Assembly: GCA_023460315.1 (NCBI GenBank)
Contig: JAEWQO010000126.1
Location: 1-64,000, forward strand
Origin: Actinomycetes bacterium
GTDB lineage: Bacteria; Actinomycetota; Coriobacteriia; Coriobacteriales; Eggerthellaceae
Length of the DNA stretch: 64,000 nt
Direction of reading: 5' to 3'
Positions within the stretch are counted from its first letter, which is position 1. Every line of letters begins with the position of its first letter. Of this stretch, positions 17,605-26,604 are shown in pieces. The position numbers and the translations under genes were made by a program. The notes beneath the pieces are model-generated. The model had not been told where the DNA came from. It saw only the letters and a list, made by a program, of their open reading frames with translations, and ran no database searches.

Positions 17605-18846
17605 ATGGCGAAATCATCCGACATTCCCGAGTTCGGAATGCTGTCCGGGTATCGTGTGGTCATGATTGGCATATCCATAGCGGCGCCGTTTGCCGGTGAA
17701 TTGTATGCCGAACAGGGGGCCGATGTGATTTGGATCGAGCATCCGACGCAGGTGGCCAACGTTCGGCGAGCCAACCATGGCGGTTCCATGCAACAGGACA
17801 GGCGCAATATGCGCAGCCTTGCAGTGAACTACACCAAAGGGGAAGGACAAGAGGTTTTTCTCAAGTTGCTCGAGTCGACCGATGTGCTTATTGAGGCATC
17901 GGCGGGCGGCAAGTTCGCTTCATATGGCTTGTCGGATGAGGTGCTGTGGCAGAGGAATCCCCAACTCGTCATAACTCATATTTCGGGCTTTGGGCAGACG
18001 GGGGATCAGGCTTACGTGAAACGGGGGAGCTTCGATCCCGTTGCGCAGGCGTTTGGCTGCACGATGCGAATGAACGGCATTCCCGGCATGCCATCAGTTC
18101 CCGCCATGCCGTTTCCCGGAGATTATTATTCTGCGTTCTATGCGTTTGGCATGTCGGTTGCTGCGCTGCTTAAAAGGACGCAAACCGGCAAAGGCGAAAG
18201 CATCGACATCGCCCAGTTCGAGACCATGATCAGGACGCAATCGAATTATCCGCTGTGCTATTGGCGGGATGGAAAGGATTACGTCAAGGAAGGGCCCCAC
18301 AGCATGATTTGCGCGCTATATGGAACCTACCAGTGCTCTGATGGCGTTGAAGTCTACACGCTTTTCCTTGGTGAAGGGGTTATCAGGCGGGGACTTCCCC
18401 TCATTGGTCTCGAATATGGAACAGAGGTGTTCCCCGCGGGGATGGGCATGATTCCCTTCGGAACGGAAGCGGGCGACCTCGCAGAAGCGAAATTCAAGGA
18501 GTTTATCTCTGGCCGCACGGCAGAAGAAGTGGAAGAGGCCTTGGCGAATGCGGGAGTGCCGTGCTCTCGGCTTATGGATTACGAGATGGCGAAGGCGAAT
18601 TCCCAATATCGGGCACGGGGCGTCATCGATTCATGGGAGACCGTTGCGGGCGAGCGAATTCCCGGAGTGAAGATCGTTCCAGAAATCACAAATCAACCGG
18701 GGCGCATATGGCGCGGTGCTCCCGCGCAGGGCATGGACACCGATGACATTCTCGAAGAGATCGGTTTTGGACGCTTAGAGCGCAATCGGCTCCATGACGC
18801 GCAGGTCGTTGGATGTTTTGGCTTTGAGGAGTCGGGTATCCTGTAA
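17605..18846 (+). CDS. Class III CoA-transferase (CaiB/BaiF family), copy 1
   Basis: A 413-aa family III CoA-transferase, which moves CoA between carboxylic acids through an aspartyl intermediate. The likely catalytic Asp is in PGDYYSAFYAFG, and the family's GKGESIDIAQFE and HISGFGQTGD segments are clear. The ATG at 17605 follows GAGGAGGAAG; the longer upstream frame is not used. It is the first gene of the sigma-54 island, under P1, and separated by P2 from the next gene. It is related to the second copy at 21115 (shared C-terminal GMDTDDILEEIGF) but clearly divergent. Its natural acid is unknown. Confidence 0.9.
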   Translation: MAKSSDIPEFGMLSGYRVVMIGISIAAPFAGELYAEQGADVIWIEHPTQVANVRRANHGGSMQQDRRNMRSLAVNYTKGEGQEVFLKLLESTDVLIEASAGGKFASYGLSDEVLWQRNPQLVITHISGFGQTGDQAYVKRGSFDPVAQAFGCTMRMNGIPGMPSVPAMPFPGDYYSAFYAFGMSVAALLKRTQTGKGESIDIAQFETMIRTQSNYPLCYWRDGKDYVKEGPHSMICALYGTYQCSDGVEVYTLFLGEGVIRRGLPLIGLEYGTEVFPAGMGMIPFGTEAGDLAEAKFKEFISGRTAEEVEEALANAGVPCSRLMDYEMAKANSQYRARGVIDSWETVAGERIPGVKIVPEITNQPGRIWRGAPAQGMDTDDILEEIGFGRLERNRLHDAQVVGCFGFEESGIL

Positions 18847-18858
18847 CGGAATTTTGAT

Positions 18859-18870
18859 GCCTGATCAGGC
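18859..18870. promoter_or_regulatory. Palindrome upstream of sigma-54 promoter P2
   Basis: Perfect 12-bp palindrome GCCTGATCAGGC, about 36 bp upstream of the P2 -24 element. It could be a regulator site or a weak terminator hairpin of the preceding gene; no second copy was found near P1 or P3. Confidence 0.35.
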
Positions 18871-18905
18871 GTGATTACAGTCGTGAGTGATCGATCGGGA
18901 AAATG

Positions 18906-18921
18906 TGGCATGGTTCTTGCT
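18906..18921 (+). promoter_or_regulatory. Sigma-54 promoter P2
   Basis: TGGCATGGTTCTTGCT: GG at 18907-18908 and GC at 18919-18920 with exact N10 spacing. It lies about 107 bp before the reductase gene and probably drives the long run of genes to 31407. Confidence 0.83.
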
Positions 18922-19028
18922 TTAGCTAAGAGCGGGCACTCGCCTGTTCGACATTCACTTGAGTGTTGAGCGAAATGACCTGTTGATTGAGATGAGGAAT
19001 CTTTGAGAAAGCGACTAGGGGGTCGGTA

Positions 19029-21089
19029 ATGGCAAAGCTCGAGCGATTGAGTTCTCCGATCGAGGTAGGTAGCCTGACGTTGAGAAACAAGATGATTATG
19101 ACCTCGATGGCGCCGGGAGGTGGTTATGCGACGCAGGATGGCAAGCCGACCGAAAGGCTTTATAACTTCCTTGAGGAGCGTGCTCGGGGCGGCACCGCAC
19201 TGATCTGCCAAACCATCACTACCTATAAGAGGCCCACAGAGGTGCGGCATCCTATCACAAGTGGTTGGAGCGAGGCTGATATCCCCCATTTGTCTCGCAT
19301 GGCCGAGACGGTCCATCGCCACGGAAGCCTTCTCGTTTCGCAGCCTTGGTGCGTCCATTTGTGGCGTCCGTCCGACGATGCTCCCGAAGACAATTACGGA
19401 CCGTCCGACATTGCCCTCGGCGTGCGCGAAGCGCCCTACGTTCCTATGACGATTGACGACATCGATCTTCTCAAAAGGCAAATAGTCAACTGTGCCGCCA
19501 TCACCCAGCGAGCTGGGTTCGATGGGGTTGAGGTAATGGCTGGGGTGGGAGGAATCCTCAATCGCTTCCTTTCCCTTGCGACAAACAATCGAACCGATGG
19601 CTATGGCGGTTCTCTGGAAAACCGGGCTCGCCTCACGCTCGAGACCATACAGGCGATCAAGGACACGTGCGGCAAGGACTTCACCGTTACCGTGCGTTGG
19701 TCTCCTGTCGAATATGTCAAGGGCGGCGTCGACAAGGTGGAAGAGTCCTATCGGTTTGCGCAAATGATCGAAGAGGCAGGGGCCGATCTGCACAACCTTT
19801 CGATTGGCTGGCACGAGACAAGCATTCCCCTCACCATCAAGGAAGTTCCGGACGGCTATTGGTCGTGGGTTTCCGAAAAGATAAAGACCGTAGCCAAAAA
19901 GCCTGTTGCAACAGCATATCGCGAAACCGATCCGAAGGTTATGGAAGACATCCTTCGGACGGGGAAAGCCGACCTTATCGCCGGGCTCCGCTATCTCATC
20001 GCCGACCCCTTTTTCGCACGAAAGGTATGCGAGGACCGTCCGGAAGACATCAACAAGTGCATAGGATGCTGCCGGTGCCTCGACGACGTGCTTGGGAAGG
20101 GAAAGCCGCTCAACTTTTGCGGAGTCAATCCTCGTCTCGGTCCCGAGCTCGACGAGCCGCTCAACGGACAGCCTGCCAAAAAGAAGAAGGTTGTCGTCGT
20201 TGGATCAGGAATGGCGGGATTGGAGGCGGCCGTGGTCGCTTCCGACCGCGGGCATGAGGTGACGCTTGTCGAAAAGGCGCCCCGAATCGGCGGATGCAAC
20301 GTGCTGAGTGCAGTGTTCAGCCCGACCTATGAAAGGGTTATCGACCATTTCAAAAAGGAACTCGCAAAACGGCCGGACATCAAAGTGAAGCTGAGGACGC
20401 CTGCGGATGCAAGCCTTGTTCGAAGCATGAATCCGGATGCCGTCATTGTTGCGGTCGGAGGGGAGGCCATGTCGCTTGATGTGCCGGGAGCCGATGGGAA
20501 AAACACCGTGCAATCCCATTACATTCTCGAGATGATCAACGGCACAGCTCCTCACTCAAAAGGCATGGTCAACGTCTTTATGTACCATGCGGCCGCCCTG
20601 TTTCTCAGGTTCTATTTCACACCGGCATTCGGCAGATTTGTCATCGGCAAGCTCAAATGGCCGATGAAACAGAGCATAGCCGTCATTGGCGGTGGTTTGC
20701 CGGGGTGCGAACTTGCCAAATTGATGATGGAGCACAAGCGGGACATCTCAATCATCGACGAGCATAAAAAAATTGGATGGGACGTCGGCTCAAGCGACCG
20801 GTTCCATATCGTGTCGGCATTCAAGAAGGCCGACAATGTCGATCTCTACACGCTTTCCAAGCCGAGACGCATCGTTGACGATGGCGTATTCATCGAGACC
20901 GAGGATGGCGGCACAAGGAAAATTGACGCCGCCTCCGTCGTCATCGCCCTTGGCTTCGAAGAAAATCGGACTCTCTACGAAGAGCTGAAGGGGGTGGTCG
21001 ATGAGGTATATGAGGTAGGGGATTGCAAGAAACCTGCCCGTATGGCCGATGCAACAAAGGATGGATATGTTGCAGCTTGCAGTCTGTAA
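19029..21089 (+). CDS. Old-yellow-enzyme/Fe-S/FAD oxidoreductase (2,4-dienoyl-CoA reductase/BaiCD-like)
   Basis: A 686-aa three-domain flavoenzyme of the family containing 2,4-dienoyl-CoA reductase, enoate reductase and BaiCD/BaiH. Residues 1-330 form an FMN TIM barrel (NNRTDGYGGSLENRARL). A Cys cluster at 344-364 (CIGCCRC ... FC) holds a [4Fe-4S] centre. VVVGSGMAGLEAA near 387 and VIGGGLPGCELA near 552 are nucleotide-binding folds. Unusually, the barrel loops that normally carry HAGR-like and GAHGYL-like His residues read QPWCVHLW and MAGVGGIL, so active-site chemistry or substrate is probably altered. It is first gene after P2. Likely role: reduction or oxidation of an unsaturated acid or its CoA ester (inference). 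Confidence 0.88.
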   Translation: MAKLERLSSPIEVGSLTLRNKMIMTSMAPGGGYATQDGKPTERLYNFLEERARGGTALICQTITTYKRPTEVRHPITSGWSEADIPHLSRMAETVHRHGSLLVSQPWCVHLWRPSDDAPEDNYGPSDIALGVREAPYVPMTIDDIDLLKRQIVNCAAITQRAGFDGVEVMAGVGGILNRFLSLATNNRTDGYGGSLENRARLTLETIQAIKDTCGKDFTVTVRWSPVEYVKGGVDKVEESYRFAQMIEEAGADLHNLSIGWHETSIPLTIKEVPDGYWSWVSEKIKTVAKKPVATAYRETDPKVMEDILRTGKADLIAGLRYLIADPFFARKVCEDRPEDINKCIGCCRCLDDVLGKGKPLNFCGVNPRLGPELDEPLNGQPAKKKKVVVVGSGMAGLEAAVVASDRGHEVTLVEKAPRIGGCNVLSAVFSPTYERVIDHFKKELAKRPDIKVKLRTPADASLVRSMNPDAVIVAVGGEAMSLDVPGADGKNTVQSHYILEMINGTAPHSKGMVNVFMYHAAALFLRFYFTPAFGRFVIGKLKWPMKQSIAVIGGGLPGCELAKLMMEHKRDISIIDEHKKIGWDVGSSDRFHIVSAFKKADNVDLYTLSKPRRIVDDGVFIETEDGGTRKIDAASVVIALGFEENRTLYEELKGVVDEVYEVGDCKKPARMADATKDGYVAACSL

Positions 21090-21114
21090 CGGTAAGGACA
21101 AGAAAGGGTGATGA

Positions 21115-22326
21115 ATGAAAAGCAGTGACATTCCTCTCTTCGGAACGTTGAAGGGAGTGCGGATCCTCAGTGTTGGAACAAACATTGCAGGCCCGGTAGC
21201 AGCGACGTTGTTCGCCGAGCAAGGTGCCGATGTGGTGCAAGTCGAGAGCACGTTGTCTCCTGACATGCTTCGCGTAATCGGGAACAGCTGGGCGGTCGAG
21301 CATCGCAACAATCGCACGATTGCACTGAACATCCGCACTCCGCAAGGGGAGGCTATTCTTAAGAAGCTGATCGCTTCGAGTGATGCGGTCATCGAATCTT
21401 CCAAGGGCGGCACATGGAAAAAATGGGGTCTCACCGATGAAGCGCTCTGGGAGATAAACCCCAAGCTCGTCATTGCCCATGTGTCGGGGTATGGGCAAGA
21501 AGGCGATCCTTCTTACGTTCCCCGTGCCTCATTTGACACGATCGGCCAAGCTTTCAGCGGCTTCATGGCGGTCAATGGCATGCCTGATCCTGAACCGCCG
21601 CTGCCCGTGCGGCCTTACACTTGCGACTATGTGACGGCGCTCTTTACTGCGTGGGCCGTTGCCGCGGCATTGCTGAACGCCGAGAAGACGGGGGCAGGAG
21701 AGAGCATCGACGTTGCCCAGTACGAGGTGATGGCGCGAATCCAGGGAGACGCTCTCATTGGCGGTCTCAATGGCGGGCCCCAGCCTGAGCGTACCGGGGT
21801 ATACGGAAATACGCAGACCGCCATTGCCAATGTCGCTCGATGCGGTGACGGAAACTACGTTTCGCTCGGCATCGGAGGAGCGGGCGTGTGCAGCCGGCTT
21901 GAAAAGTTGCTTGGCCTCGAAGGGGATCCGGACTTTGCAGAGCCGCATGCCTCGTTCCGCAAGGCTGACGGCATCCGCTCCGAGAAAATGGTTGCAGCAC
22001 TTGGCAAGTTCTGCATGAGTCAGAGCGCCCATGAGGTCAACCGCGTGCTCAATGAAATTCAAGTGCCATGCAGCGTGGTCATGACCTACGACATGATGTT
22101 GGAAAACGAGCAGTATCAAGCAAGAAACACCATCATATCGTGGCATGATCCCGTCCATGGCGAAGACGTTAAGGGTGTGACAGCCGTTCCGGTATTCAAG
22201 AAGAATCCGGGACAGGTTTATCGTGGGGGTCCGCTCTACGGCATGGATACCGATGACATTCTCGAGGAGATCGGCTTTGACGAGGACGGCATAGCAGCTG
22301 TCAGAGCTGAAGGAACTGTCCGGTAA
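21115..22326 (+). CDS. Class III CoA-transferase (CaiB/BaiF family), copy 2
   Basis: A 403-aa paralogue of the gene at 17605. The likely catalytic Asp is in TCDYVTALFTAWAV; GAGESIDVAQYE and HVSGYGQEGD mark the family. It lies 25 bp after the reductase gene in the same operon. Two different CoA-transferases in one pathway suggest that CoA is exchanged at two points, for example substrate activation and product release (inference). Confidence 0.9.
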   Translation: MKSSDIPLFGTLKGVRILSVGTNIAGPVAATLFAEQGADVVQVESTLSPDMLRVIGNSWAVEHRNNRTIALNIRTPQGEAILKKLIASSDAVIESSKGGTWKKWGLTDEALWEINPKLVIAHVSGYGQEGDPSYVPRASFDTIGQAFSGFMAVNGMPDPEPPLPVRPYTCDYVTALFTAWAVAAALLNAEKTGAGESIDVAQYEVMARIQGDALIGGLNGGPQPERTGVYGNTQTAIANVARCGDGNYVSLGIGGAGVCSRLEKLLGLEGDPDFAEPHASFRKADGIRSEKMVAALGKFCMSQSAHEVNRVLNEIQVPCSVVMTYDMMLENEQYQARNTIISWHDPVHGEDVKGVTAVPVFKKNPGQVYRGGPLYGMDTDDILEEIGFDEDGIAAVRAEGTVR

Positions 22327-22356
22327 CGCCAATAACTTATCAAGGAGGTTGTTGCT

Positions 22357-23826
22357 ATGGTTGAAGCGGCAAAAGGAGCGCTCAGCGGGGCGCGAAAGAA
22401 AAATTCGATATACTATCTCAACGGCATCATTGCCATCGTTCTCATGGTGGCGGGATTCATCATACCGCCTGTCGATCCCTTGACGCAGTCGGGTATGCAG
22501 ACGGTCTTTATTTTCGTCGGCGTCGTCTATGCCATGACGACGGTTGGGGTTATTTGGCCCTGTTTGCTCGGCATGGTTCTTCTTGGGTTTGTCGGCGACA
22601 ACACGGTCGCCTCAGTGTATTTGAATGGCTTTGGAAATGACACGTATCTTTTCGTGTTCTTCTTGCTGATATTTGCTGCCATCTTAAATAGTTCGGGACT
22701 CTCGAAGACGATCGCCTATAAGCTTGTGTCTCTGAAAGTCGCAAACGGAAGGCCTTGGGTGCTCTCGCTCCTCATCTTCGTGGCCGCGTATCTTGTGGGT
22801 ATGCTCATCAGCTGCACTCCTGGCATTTTGATTCCTTGGGCTATTATTTATACCATCTGCGACATTTCTGGGTACACGTCAAAAGATAGATGGCCGAAGG
22901 TCATGGTGATTGGTGTCGTGCTGTCATCCTGCCTTGGAAATGCTGCTTTGCCGTTCAAGCCCATGTCTCTTTACATGATGAAGGGACTGACCGACGCAAC
23001 GAGCATGACCATTGACTACACCATGTTCACCGTGTTTGCTGTCACCATGTCGCTTCTCATGGTGCTTGGATATTGGGCTTTATGCAAGTTTGCGTTTCGC
23101 GTCGATGTCAAGCGTCTGTCTGCAGTCAAGGTTGATTTTGCCAACGAAGTGCAGATCACCGCGCAGCAAAAGCAACTGTGCGTCTTTCTTGTCGCCTTGT
23201 TCGCGTTCTTGTTCCTTCCCAGTTTTCTCCCGGCCGGCTCTGACATGAAGCTGTTCATGACTCGGCTTGGTTCGACGGCTGTCGCAATTGGCATCTTGAT
23301 CGTGCTTGCCTTTATGCGGAAGAAGGACGGCACGGAATATGCATCGATTTCAGAGGCGATCAAGACAGGGGTGCCTTGGCAGACGATGATCATGCTGGCA
23401 TTCGTTATGGTCATCTCAAGTGGGTTGACTGCACAGGGAACGGGCGTGAGCGCTGCGCTCAGCGGCTTGATCGACCCGATTCTTGGCTCGGCGGGCGGCT
23501 TTGCATTCGTGATTGCCCTGATCGTGTTAGCCATCATCGGCACTCAGCTCATCGGCAACCTGGTCTATGGACTTTTGCTCATGCCGGTCCTGTGCGTTTA
23601 CGGCGCAACGACGGGCGCAAATCTTCCCATGCTCACCGTGGCGCTTTGCGTCGTCTTGAACGTTGCCCTGTTCCTTCCGAGCGCGAGCCCGCTTGCCGGA
23701 CTTTTGCACGGCAATCGGGAATGGGTGAGTTCAACCGACATTTACAAGGTGACCATCCCGACCGTCGTGGTCTGTGCGGCTATAGCGATCATTCTTTGCG
23801 GAACGGTCGGAGAGCTTTTGTTCTAA
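22357..23826 (+). CDS. SLC13/DASS-like anion transporter, copy 1
   Basis: A 489-aa polytopic membrane protein with about 12 helices in two repeats, related to sodium- or proton-coupled carboxylate carriers. Repeated family-like loops: SCTPGILIPWAI in the first half and LPSASPLAGLLHG in the second. It probably imports the carboxylic acid handled by the surrounding enzymes. An AAGGAGG ribosome site precedes the ATG. It is paralogous to the next gene. Confidence 0.83.
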   Translation: MVEAAKGALSGARKKNSIYYLNGIIAIVLMVAGFIIPPVDPLTQSGMQTVFIFVGVVYAMTTVGVIWPCLLGMVLLGFVGDNTVASVYLNGFGNDTYLFVFFLLIFAAILNSSGLSKTIAYKLVSLKVANGRPWVLSLLIFVAAYLVGMLISCTPGILIPWAIIYTICDISGYTSKDRWPKVMVIGVVLSSCLGNAALPFKPMSLYMMKGLTDATSMTIDYTMFTVFAVTMSLLMVLGYWALCKFAFRVDVKRLSAVKVDFANEVQITAQQKQLCVFLVALFAFLFLPSFLPAGSDMKLFMTRLGSTAVAIGILIVLAFMRKKDGTEYASISEAIKTGVPWQTMIMLAFVMVISSGLTAQGTGVSAALSGLIDPILGSAGGFAFVIALIVLAIIGTQLIGNLVYGLLLMPVLCVYGATTGANLPMLTVALCVVLNVALFLPSASPLAGLLHGNREWVSSTDIYKVTIPTVVVCAAIAIILCGTVGELLF

Positions 23827-23921
23827 GTTGAGTATGAGGATACTGATCGAATATACGGCGAGCATCCGCCACGCGCTTTTCCTGTTGGCGGATGCTTGAT
23901 GCGGAAGATTGCAGGAGCTGC

Positions 23922-25361
23922 ATGAGCAAGAGGGAAACATATCTGATCAATTCAGGCATTGTCGTGCTGCTCATGTTCGGAGTGCGTTTTTTGCCGAATC
24001 CCGATTTCATTTCGCGCGAGGGTCTCGATACCATCGGGCTCTTGCTTGGTTGCCTCTGGGGGTGGACGACGGTCGGGACGGTCTGGCCTTCGCTGCTTTG
24101 CCTTATCGGCCTTGGCTTCATTGGCGAGAACACGGTCACGGACGTCTTCATGCAGGGGTTCGGCGGACAAACCTTCATTCTGGTTCTGATGTTCACGATA
24201 TTTGCCGGTATTATCGATCAGTCAGGGCTGGGGGAGTATCTTGCTTCCCGCATGCTCTCTTCGAAGATGGTCAAGAGGAGCGCATGGGCGCTCTCTGCGG
24301 CCATTCTGGCCGTGGCATATTGCACGGCATTCCTGATCAGCGTCGTTCCTGGCATTTTTGTTACCTGGACGATGCTTGACGGCATTTGCCGTCAATGCGG
24401 GTTCACGAGAAAGGATCTTTGGCCAAAAGTGATGGTCGTCGGTGTGGTCCTTGCTTGCTGCATGGGCCATTCCGCCTTGCCGATCGAAGCTCTGGCCTTC
24501 ACGTTGCTAGGCATGTACAAGGGTCAGACGGGATCGGCGATTGGCTATATACCGTTCACTGTCATGAACGTGGCGATTGGCGTGGTCGCCATCGTCTTGT
24601 ACCTTGTGGCGATTCGATATCTCATTAAACCGGATATGAGTAAGATACGGGATTCCGATCTTGAAATTGTAAAGACAGGCGCGCTGACGAGATTCCAAAA
24701 GCAGATGATAGCTTTGGTGCTGGTATTTTTTCTTGTCTTGTTTGTTCCGGGAGCCTTTCCCGACGCAGGTGGCATCGTGGGTGTTTTGAACGCCATCGGG
24801 ACAGCCGGTTGCGCGGCTCTTGTGGTTGCCGCGGCGGCGTTGGCTCGAAGGCGGGACGGCACTCCCTTTGTCGACATGCGGAAGGCCATTGGGAAAGGCG
24901 TGCCGTGGGATGCGATGTTTCTTCTTGCGGCGGCCATGCCTCTGGCGGCCGAGCTTTCGAGCGACGAGACAGGTTTGAGCGGTTTGCTGGACCAGCTATT
25001 CTCGCAGATGTTCTCCGGCATCGATAACGCGCTGCTCTTCACTGCCCTGTTCATTCTGATGGTCGTCGTGATGACAAATGTTTTGAACAATATGACGGTT
25101 GGAATTATCATGGTGCCTTTTGCGTGCCTGCTTGCTCCTGCCGTTGGGGCGAATGCGGCGTTGCTGACGGCGGTTTCCTGCATCGCCTGCAATGCGGCGC
25201 TCGTTTTGCCATCGGGAGGGCCGACGGCGGCCATTCTCCACGGCAACATGAATTGGTTTTCCAGCCGGGGAGAGATCAGCCGCTATAGCATCGTTGCCGT
25301 GTCCGCCTTTACTGTTTCCGCACTTGCGCTGTCGCTCACTTTGGGCAGCCTGCTGTTTTGA
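23922..25361 (+). CDS. SLC13/DASS-like anion transporter, copy 2
   Basis: A 479-aa paralogue of the preceding transporter with the same topology; shared segments include the TVGxxWP region near the N-terminus and the PSGGPTAAILHGNMNW loop near the C-terminus. The ATG at 23922 is preceded by AGGAG; the in-frame ATG at 23892 is less likely. Two neighbouring carriers may take up different acids, or one may act as an exporter or antiporter of the product. Confidence 0.82.
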   Translation: MSKRETYLINSGIVVLLMFGVRFLPNPDFISREGLDTIGLLLGCLWGWTTVGTVWPSLLCLIGLGFIGENTVTDVFMQGFGGQTFILVLMFTIFAGIIDQSGLGEYLASRMLSSKMVKRSAWALSAAILAVAYCTAFLISVVPGIFVTWTMLDGICRQCGFTRKDLWPKVMVVGVVLACCMGHSALPIEALAFTLLGMYKGQTGSAIGYIPFTVMNVAIGVVAIVLYLVAIRYLIKPDMSKIRDSDLEIVKTGALTRFQKQMIALVLVFFLVLFVPGAFPDAGGIVGVLNAIGTAGCAALVVAAAALARRRDGTPFVDMRKAIGKGVPWDAMFLLAAAMPLAAELSSDETGLSGLLDQLFSQMFSGIDNALLFTALFILMVVVMTNVLNNMTVGIIMVPFACLLAPAVGANAALLTAVSCIACNAALVLPSGGPTAAILHGNMNWFSSRGEISRYSIVAVSAFTVSALALSLTLGSLLF

Positions 25362-25409
25362 TCTAGGTGCCGCGTTGGCCCTGAAGTACTGTTAAACGAA
25401 AGGATACTG

Positions 25410-26561
25410 ATGGATTTTTCATTGACCGAAGAGCAGGAATTGTTGCTCGAAAGCCTTGACGAACTGATGGCTCGAGAATGTACTCCGCAATACGTAAGGG
25501 AGTGCGACGAGGCAGGTCGTTACCCCGATGAGTTTGCCCAGGCGATGGTTGATGCAGGCTTTGGCCTGCTGGGGGTTCCCGAAGAGTACGACGGAGTTCC
25601 TGTCGACACCTTGACGCTCATGCTCGTCAAGGAGCGGCTTATGAAAAACGGCGGGCCCATCTGTTTGTTTACGCAGCCTTTTCTCGTTGATACGGTGCTG
25701 ACCTTTGGCAACAAGGATCAGATCAAAGCAACGATGGAGGCTGTCAAAGTTGGAAAGATCGCGCATTGCTCGGGTTTCACCGAGCCGGAGGCTGGATCTG
25801 ACAACAGCGGACTGAAAACGACCTTTACTCGGCGGGACGGAAAGGTCTATATCAACGGGCAGAAGTCTTTCATCACCAATGCCGACAAAGCGCCCTACAT
25901 GATGTGCCTTACCCGCGATCCTCTTCAGGAAGACCCGCGTAAGGCATTCACGACCTGGTGGGTGCCCCTTGATTCTCCTGGCATCAAAATAGATCCTTTG
26001 AGCAAACTTGGCTGGCATATGAGCAATACGTGCGAAGTGTATCTCGACAATGTCGAAGTCGACGAAGACGACATTTTTGGCGTAGAGGGCAATGCCCTGA
26101 GGCAGACCATGAAAAATTTCGAGCTCGAACGACTGCTGATGGCGGCTGGGGCTCTTGGCTCGGCCGAATGCGCCTACGGGGATGCAGCCTCATATGCAAA
26201 CAGCCGTGTCCAGTTTGGCAAAACAATAGGGTCGTTCCAGCTTATCCAGCAAAAGATCACCAACATGGCCATCAAGATCGAGAACATGAAGAACCTTGTG
26301 TACAAGTGCGCTTGGATGCACGACAGCGGCCTTCCGATCAGAAACGAGTCGGCCATGGCCAAGCTGTATTGTGCCCAAGCGGCCAATGAGGTCATCGACG
26401 ATGCGCTTCAGATTATGGGAGGCATCGGGTACACGAACGATTGTCGGATCCAGCGCCTTTGGCGTGATACGAGGAATGTGCGGATTGGCGGGGGCACCGA
26501 CGAGATCATGTACCACGTGGCGGGCCGCGGCCTTCTCAAAGAACTGAAGGCTGACCGCTAG
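25410..26561 (+). CDS. CaiA-like acyl-CoA dehydrogenase
   Basis: A 383-aa FAD acyl-CoA dehydrogenase, the length of E. coli CaiA (crotonobetainyl-CoA reductase) and recognisably close to it (FTEPEAGSDN, KLGWHMSNTCEVYLDNVEV, IQIMGG-type helix, GGGTDEIM). The usual Glu of the YEGT motif is absent, as in CaiA; Glu240 in FELERL, the position used by isovaleryl-CoA dehydrogenase, is the likely base. Electrons would pass to the FixAB flavoprotein encoded at 35553-37246. Substrate is unknown; a carnitine-like or other short acyl-CoA is plausible. Confidence 0.9.
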   Translation: MDFSLTEEQELLLESLDELMARECTPQYVRECDEAGRYPDEFAQAMVDAGFGLLGVPEEYDGVPVDTLTLMLVKERLMKNGGPICLFTQPFLVDTVLTFGNKDQIKATMEAVKVGKIAHCSGFTEPEAGSDNSGLKTTFTRRDGKVYINGQKSFITNADKAPYMMCLTRDPLQEDPRKAFTTWWVPLDSPGIKIDPLSKLGWHMSNTCEVYLDNVEVDEDDIFGVEGNALRQTMKNFELERLLMAAGALGSAECAYGDAASYANSRVQFGKTIGSFQLIQQKITNMAIKIENMKNLVYKCAWMHDSGLPIRNESAMAKLYCAQAANEVIDDALQIMGGIGYTNDCRIQRLWRDTRNVRIGGGTDEIMYHVAGRGLLKELKADR

Positions 26562-26604
26562 GCGCAGAGCGTCTCATCTCGATCCTCTAAAGAAAGCAGC
26601 GATT

